This document shows positions 60,578-64,000 of a stretch of 64,000 bases of DNA, one piece after another. Both the position numbers and the translations under genes were made by a program. The notes under the pieces are model-generated. The model searched no databases. It was not told the DNA's origin and saw only the letters and a program-made list of their open reading frames with translations. Origin of the DNA: Apostichopus japonicus. Lineage: Eukaryota > Echinodermata > Holothuroidea > Aspidochirotida > Stichopodidae. The DNA lies in the NCBI RefSeq assembly GCF_037975245.1, contig NC_092572.1:23416489-23480488 (forward strand), in the 5' to 3' direction. Position 1 is the first letter of the stretch, and every line of letters starts with the position of its first letter.

Positions 60578-60772
60578 ACTAGAACCAATCAGCGGGCATT
60601 ATGTGTATATCTTTACAAGATCAGGATAATGACTATTTGTGAGCCTCTTTGATCCCCTGAATGTACGCAACCTTTTACATACATTCAGGGGATCAAAGAG
60701 GCTCACAAATAGTCATTATCCTGATCTTGTAAAGATATATAATACACATAATGCTCGCTGATTGGTTCTAGT
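60578..60772. repeat. Near-perfect long palindrome
   Basis: The left arm (60578-60665) and right arm (60680-60772) are inverted copies over about 88-93 bases, with a loop of about 14 bases. The only clear differences are a few bases near GTGTATATC/GATATATAATACAC and one or two substitutions. The outer edge is ACTAGAACCAATCAGCG. It lies 380 bases upstream of the TRAPPC4 ATG. Confidence 0.93.
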
Positions 60773-61154
60773 CTTGCCTTCACGTTTTAGCCACTGCTTC
60801 TTATTGTGTAATATGCTATATTTGTTATACTTTTTTACCCCTGAATACTCTTTTTATTACTAATCACGAGCAGTATACATAGTAGCCTTTTATATCCTTT
60901 ACCTAGTCATACGAATTGTTTACATTTTTATTTCTTAATCGTTTCATTGTTTTCGCTTGAGCTCCAGTTTTCGTCCAATTTCCATTGTATATAATCTATC
61001 CATTGGCTGAATAAATATCTATCTATCTATCTATGTAACCATTCTGTTACCCCTCTGGGATCTGACCTTTGTCAAGGACTTACTTTCAACTCCAAATTAC
61101 AATATTAACTCAGATTTGTTTATCTTCTTTTCAGTTTTCTTCTGAAATACAGCC

Positions 61155-61329
61155 ATGACTATCTTCAGTGTCTACATTGTCAATCGAGCGGGTGGGCTGA
61201 TTTATCAGATGGACCATCACCAGCCAAAGACTGAAGTTGAGAAGACCTTCAGTTTTCCCTTGGAGTTACAACTCAAGATAGTAGATGAGAGAGTCGTAGT
61301 AGCATTTGGACAGCGAGATGGCATCAAAG
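61155..61329 (+). CDS. TRAPPC4: TRAPPC4 exon 1
   Basis: It starts with ATGACTATCTTC and ends CATCAAAG|GTAAAA in phase 1. The last 20-30 coding bases are the founder of the minisatellite that follows. Confidence 0.94.
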
Positions 61330-63923
61330 GTAAAAAGAGGTCCTGTAGTAGGTGAGACAGGGGGTGTGTTGGTGTCTGGACAGGTAGATGGCATCAAAGG
61401 TAAATAGAGGTCCTGTAGTAGGTGAGACAGGGGGTGTGTTGGTGTTTGGACAGCGAGATGGCATCAAAGGTAAATAGAGGTCCTGTAGTAGGTAAGAGAG
61501 GGGGTGTGTTGGTGTCTGGACAGGTAGATGGCATCAAAGGTAAATAGATGTCCTGTAGTAGGTGAGAGAGGGGGTGTGTTGATGTTTGGACAGGCAGATG
61601 GCATCAAAGGTAAATAGAGGTCCTGTAGTAGGTAAGAGAGGGGGTGTGTTGGTGTCTGGACAGGTAGATGGCATCAAAGGTAAATAGATGTCCTGTAGTA
61701 GGTGAGAGAGGGGGTGTGTTTGTGTCTGGACAGGTAGATGGCATCAAAGGTAAATAGAGGTCCTGTAGTAGGTGAGAGAGGGGGTGTGTTGGTGTTTGGA
61801 CAGGTAGATGGCATCAAAGGTAAATATAGGTCCTGTAGTAGGTGAGAGAGGGGGTGTGTTGATGTTTGGACAGGTAGATGGCATCAAAGGTAAATAGAGG
61901 TCCTGTAGGAGGTAAGAGAGGCGGTGTATTGGTGTCTGGACAGGTAGATGGCATCAAAGGTAAATATAGGTCCTGTAGTAGGTGAGAGAGGGGGTGTGCT
62001 GGTGTTTGGACAGGTAGATGACATCAAAGGTAAATAAAGGTCCTGTAGTAGGTGAGAGAGGGGGTGTGTTTGTGTCTGGACAGGTAGATGACATCAAAGG
62101 TAAATAGAGGTCCTGTAGTAGGTGAGAGAGGGGATGTGTTGGTGTTTGGACAGGTAGATGACATCAAAGGTAAATAGAGGTCCTGTAGTAGGTGAGAGAG
62201 GCGGTGTATTGGTGTCTGGACAGGTAGATGACATCAAAGGTAAATAGAGGTCCTGTAGTAGGTGAGAGAGGGGGTGTGCTGGTGTCTGGACAGGTAGAGG
62301 ACATCAAAGGTAAATAGAGGTCCTGTAGTAGGTGAGACAGGGGGTGTGTTGGTGTCTGGACAGGTAGATGGCATCAAAGGTAAATAGATGTCCTGTAGTA
62401 GGTGAGAGAGGGGGTGTGTTGGTGTCTGGACAGGTAGATGGCATCAAAGGTAAATATAGGTCCTGTAGTAGGTGAGAGAGGGGGTGTGTTGGTGTCTGGA
62501 CAGGTAGATGGCATCAAAGGTAAATAGAGGTCCTGTAGTAGGTGAGAGAGGGGGTGTGTTGGTGTCTGGACAGGTAGATGGCATCAAAGGTAAATAGAGG
62601 TCCTGTAGTAGGTGAGAGGGGGTATGTTGGTGTCTGGACAGGTAGATGGCATCAAAGGTAAATAGAGGTCCTGTAGTAGGTGAGAGAGGGGGTGTGTTGG
62701 TGTTTGGACAAGTAGAGGGCATCAAAGGTAAATAGAGGTCCTGTAGTAGGTGAGAGAGGGGGTGTGTTGGTGTTTGGACAGGTAGTTGGCATCAAAGGTA
62801 AATAGAGGTCCTGTAGTAGGTGAGAGAGGGGGTGTGTTGGTGTTTGGACAGGTAGTTGGCATCAAAGGTAAATAGAGGTCCTGTAGTAGGTGAGAGAGGT
62901 GTGTTGGTGTTTGGAAAGATACAGTAGATGGCATCAAAAGTAAATAGAGGTCCTGTAGTAGGTGTGTTGGTGACTGGACAGGTAGATGGCATCAAAGGTA
63001 AATAGAGATTCTGTAGTAGGTGAGAGAGGGGGTGTGTTGGTGTTTGGACAGGTAGATGGCATCAAAGGTAAATAGATGTCCTGTAGTAGGTGAGAGAGGG
63101 GGTGTGTTGGTGTCTGGACAGGTAGATGGCATCAAAGATAAATATAGGTCCTGTAGTAGGTGAGAGAGGGGGTGTGTTGGTGTCTGGACAGGTAGATGGC
63201 ATCAAAGGTAAGTAGAGGTCCTGTAGTAGGTGAGAGAGGGGGTGTGTTGGTGTTTGGACAGGTAGTTGGCATCAAAGGTAAATAGAGGTCCTGTAGTAGG
63301 TGAGAGATGGGGTGTGTTGGTGTTTGGACAGGTAGTTGGCATCAAAGGTAAATAGAGGTCCTGTAGTAGGTGAGAGATGGGGTGTGTTGGTGTCTGGACA
63401 GGTAGATGGCATCAAAGGTAAATAGAGGTCCTGTAGTGGGTGAGAGAGGGGGTGTGTTGGTGTCTGGACAGGTAGATGGCATCAAGGGTAAAAAGAGGTC
63501 CTGAAGTTTCAGTCTTGTACCTCAAGTGGTGTGAGGTCAGAAACTTAAGTAACAAGTTTATAAACACTTCCCAACATCCCATCCACAGAACATTATGTGT
63601 AGGGAGGGATGAGATCAAGTATTTTAAGAATTTGTTTTCAGTGTTTTATGTGAAAAGCTCATTGGAATTTAACGTGAGTGACAATTCTGCTAGTTTCTAG
63701 CATATTTAGGGAATGTACAGTACTTAGATTTGCTGGTTTGTTTTTCAGTTGGTCACACGATCCTGGCAGTCAATGGAGATGCGGTCCACGGACGGAAACT
63801 GGAAGACGGAAGAGACATTTTGGAAGAGATTGCTGACTCTGAAAACTACCCCATAGCTATCAAATTTGGAAGACCAAAACTTTCCACAAATGAAAGGATT
63901 ATGTTGGCCAGCATGTTCCATTC
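61155..63923 (+). CDS. TRAPPC4: TRAPPC4 (synbindin), first two coding exons; gene runs off the window
   Basis: Exon 1 (61155-61329) and exon 2 (63749-63923) join in phase 1 within a Val codon and encode the first 116 residues. [57 protein letters not shown] and MLASMFHS match TRAPPC4, whose full length is about 219 residues. TRAPPC4 is a core longin-fold subunit of the TRAPP complexes that activate Rab1/Ypt1 and tether vesicles at the Golgi; the insert in this part of the protein is PDZ-like. The donor at exon 2 is ATTC|GTGAGT, so further exons lie beyond 64000. A pyrimidine-rich TTCTTTTCAG just upstream of the ATG could be a 5' UTR acceptor. The intron is occupied by a minisatellite. Confidence 0.95.
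61321..63490 (+). repeat. 70-bp minisatellite made from the TRAPPC4 exon 1/intron 1 border
   Basis: There are 32 occurrences of GCATCAAAGG or close variants at a spacing of 70 bases (a few of 57-72). The first one is the real exon end. Each unit holds TTTGGACAGGTAGATGGCAT (coding-derived), AAAG|GTAAAT and GTAG|GTGAGA. The array ends shortly before 63500. Confidence 0.97.
63749..63923 (+). CDS. TRAPPC4: TRAPPC4 exon 2
   Basis: The acceptor is TTGTTTTTCAG|TTGGTCAC and the donor TTC|GTGAGT (phase 2). It encodes the conserved VGH...NG...[11 protein letters not shown]-type segment (here [12 protein letters not shown]). Confidence 0.94.
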
Positions 63924-64000
63924 GTGAGTTGTGACGTATTTTATGTCTTGCTTGCATATCTATATGATTATCAATATCAGCTGGATTTGGTGTTGTAATT

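Noticed and set aside
62444-63000. Minus-strand open frames with a repeated peptide
   Set aside because: They are shadows of the 70-bp TRAPPC4 intron minisatellite; no start, splice or homology support.

Overview
The window is nuclear DNA of an animal. Its genes are split by long GT-AG introns, intergenic space is AT-rich, and it is crowded with microsatellites, minisatellites and short inverted-repeat transposons. The gene content (TRAPPC4 and ZNF511 orthologues, small CARD proteins, a DED protein with beta-propellers) and the repeat style suggest a marine invertebrate deuterostome, most likely an echinoderm. The species cannot be fixed from the sequence alone. All gene models below were built by hand from splice signals, reading-frame phase and recognised protein similarity.

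Layout. (1) 0.4-8.4 kb, minus strand: a complete five-exon ZNF511 gene, whose introns hold two minisatellites and a hAT-like MITE. (2) 8.8-11 kb: a 1.7-kb and a 0.3-kb inverted-repeat element, each with 8-bp target-site duplications. (3) 12.3-26 kb, minus strand: two paralogous CARD-only genes (12350-12751 and 23532-23843). Between and upstream of them lie locally duplicated DNA, a recurring 16-bp motif with a 10-bp internal period, and a series of possible minus-strand 5' exons. Three more MITEs with 8-bp duplications sit here. (4) 26.3-28.0 kb: a 1.7-kb inverted-repeat element with a perfect 5-bp duplication. (5) 28-33 kb: no recognised gene; one 75-bp tandem repeat. (6) 33.07-55.43 kb, minus strand: a ten-exon candidate gene predicting 1582 residues. 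In order these are a beta-propeller, a death-effector-like domain, a second beta-propeller, an unassigned helical region, a long Gln/Pro/Ser-rich stretch and a BEN-like C-terminus. Its introns are full of repeats, many carrying perfect DR1-type nuclear-receptor half-site pairs. (7) 55.5-61 kb: a 49-copy GAT microsatellite, a tandem duplication, a tRNA-like SINE fragment and a near-perfect palindrome of about 195 bp. (8) 61.16 kb to the right edge, plus strand: the first two coding exons of TRAPPC4, separated by a 70-bp minisatellite that grew out of the exon 1/intron 1 junction and so repeats the 5' splice site about 30 times.

How the genes relate. ZNF511 (probable nuclear zinc-finger protein) and TRAPPC4 (vesicle tethering) look like housekeeping neighbours. 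The two CARD genes and the DED/propeller/BEN-like gene belong to death-fold signalling families that expand in marine invertebrates. Their clustering with duplicated DNA and shared putative promoter motifs suggests a lineage-specific immune or cell-death locus; that is inference.
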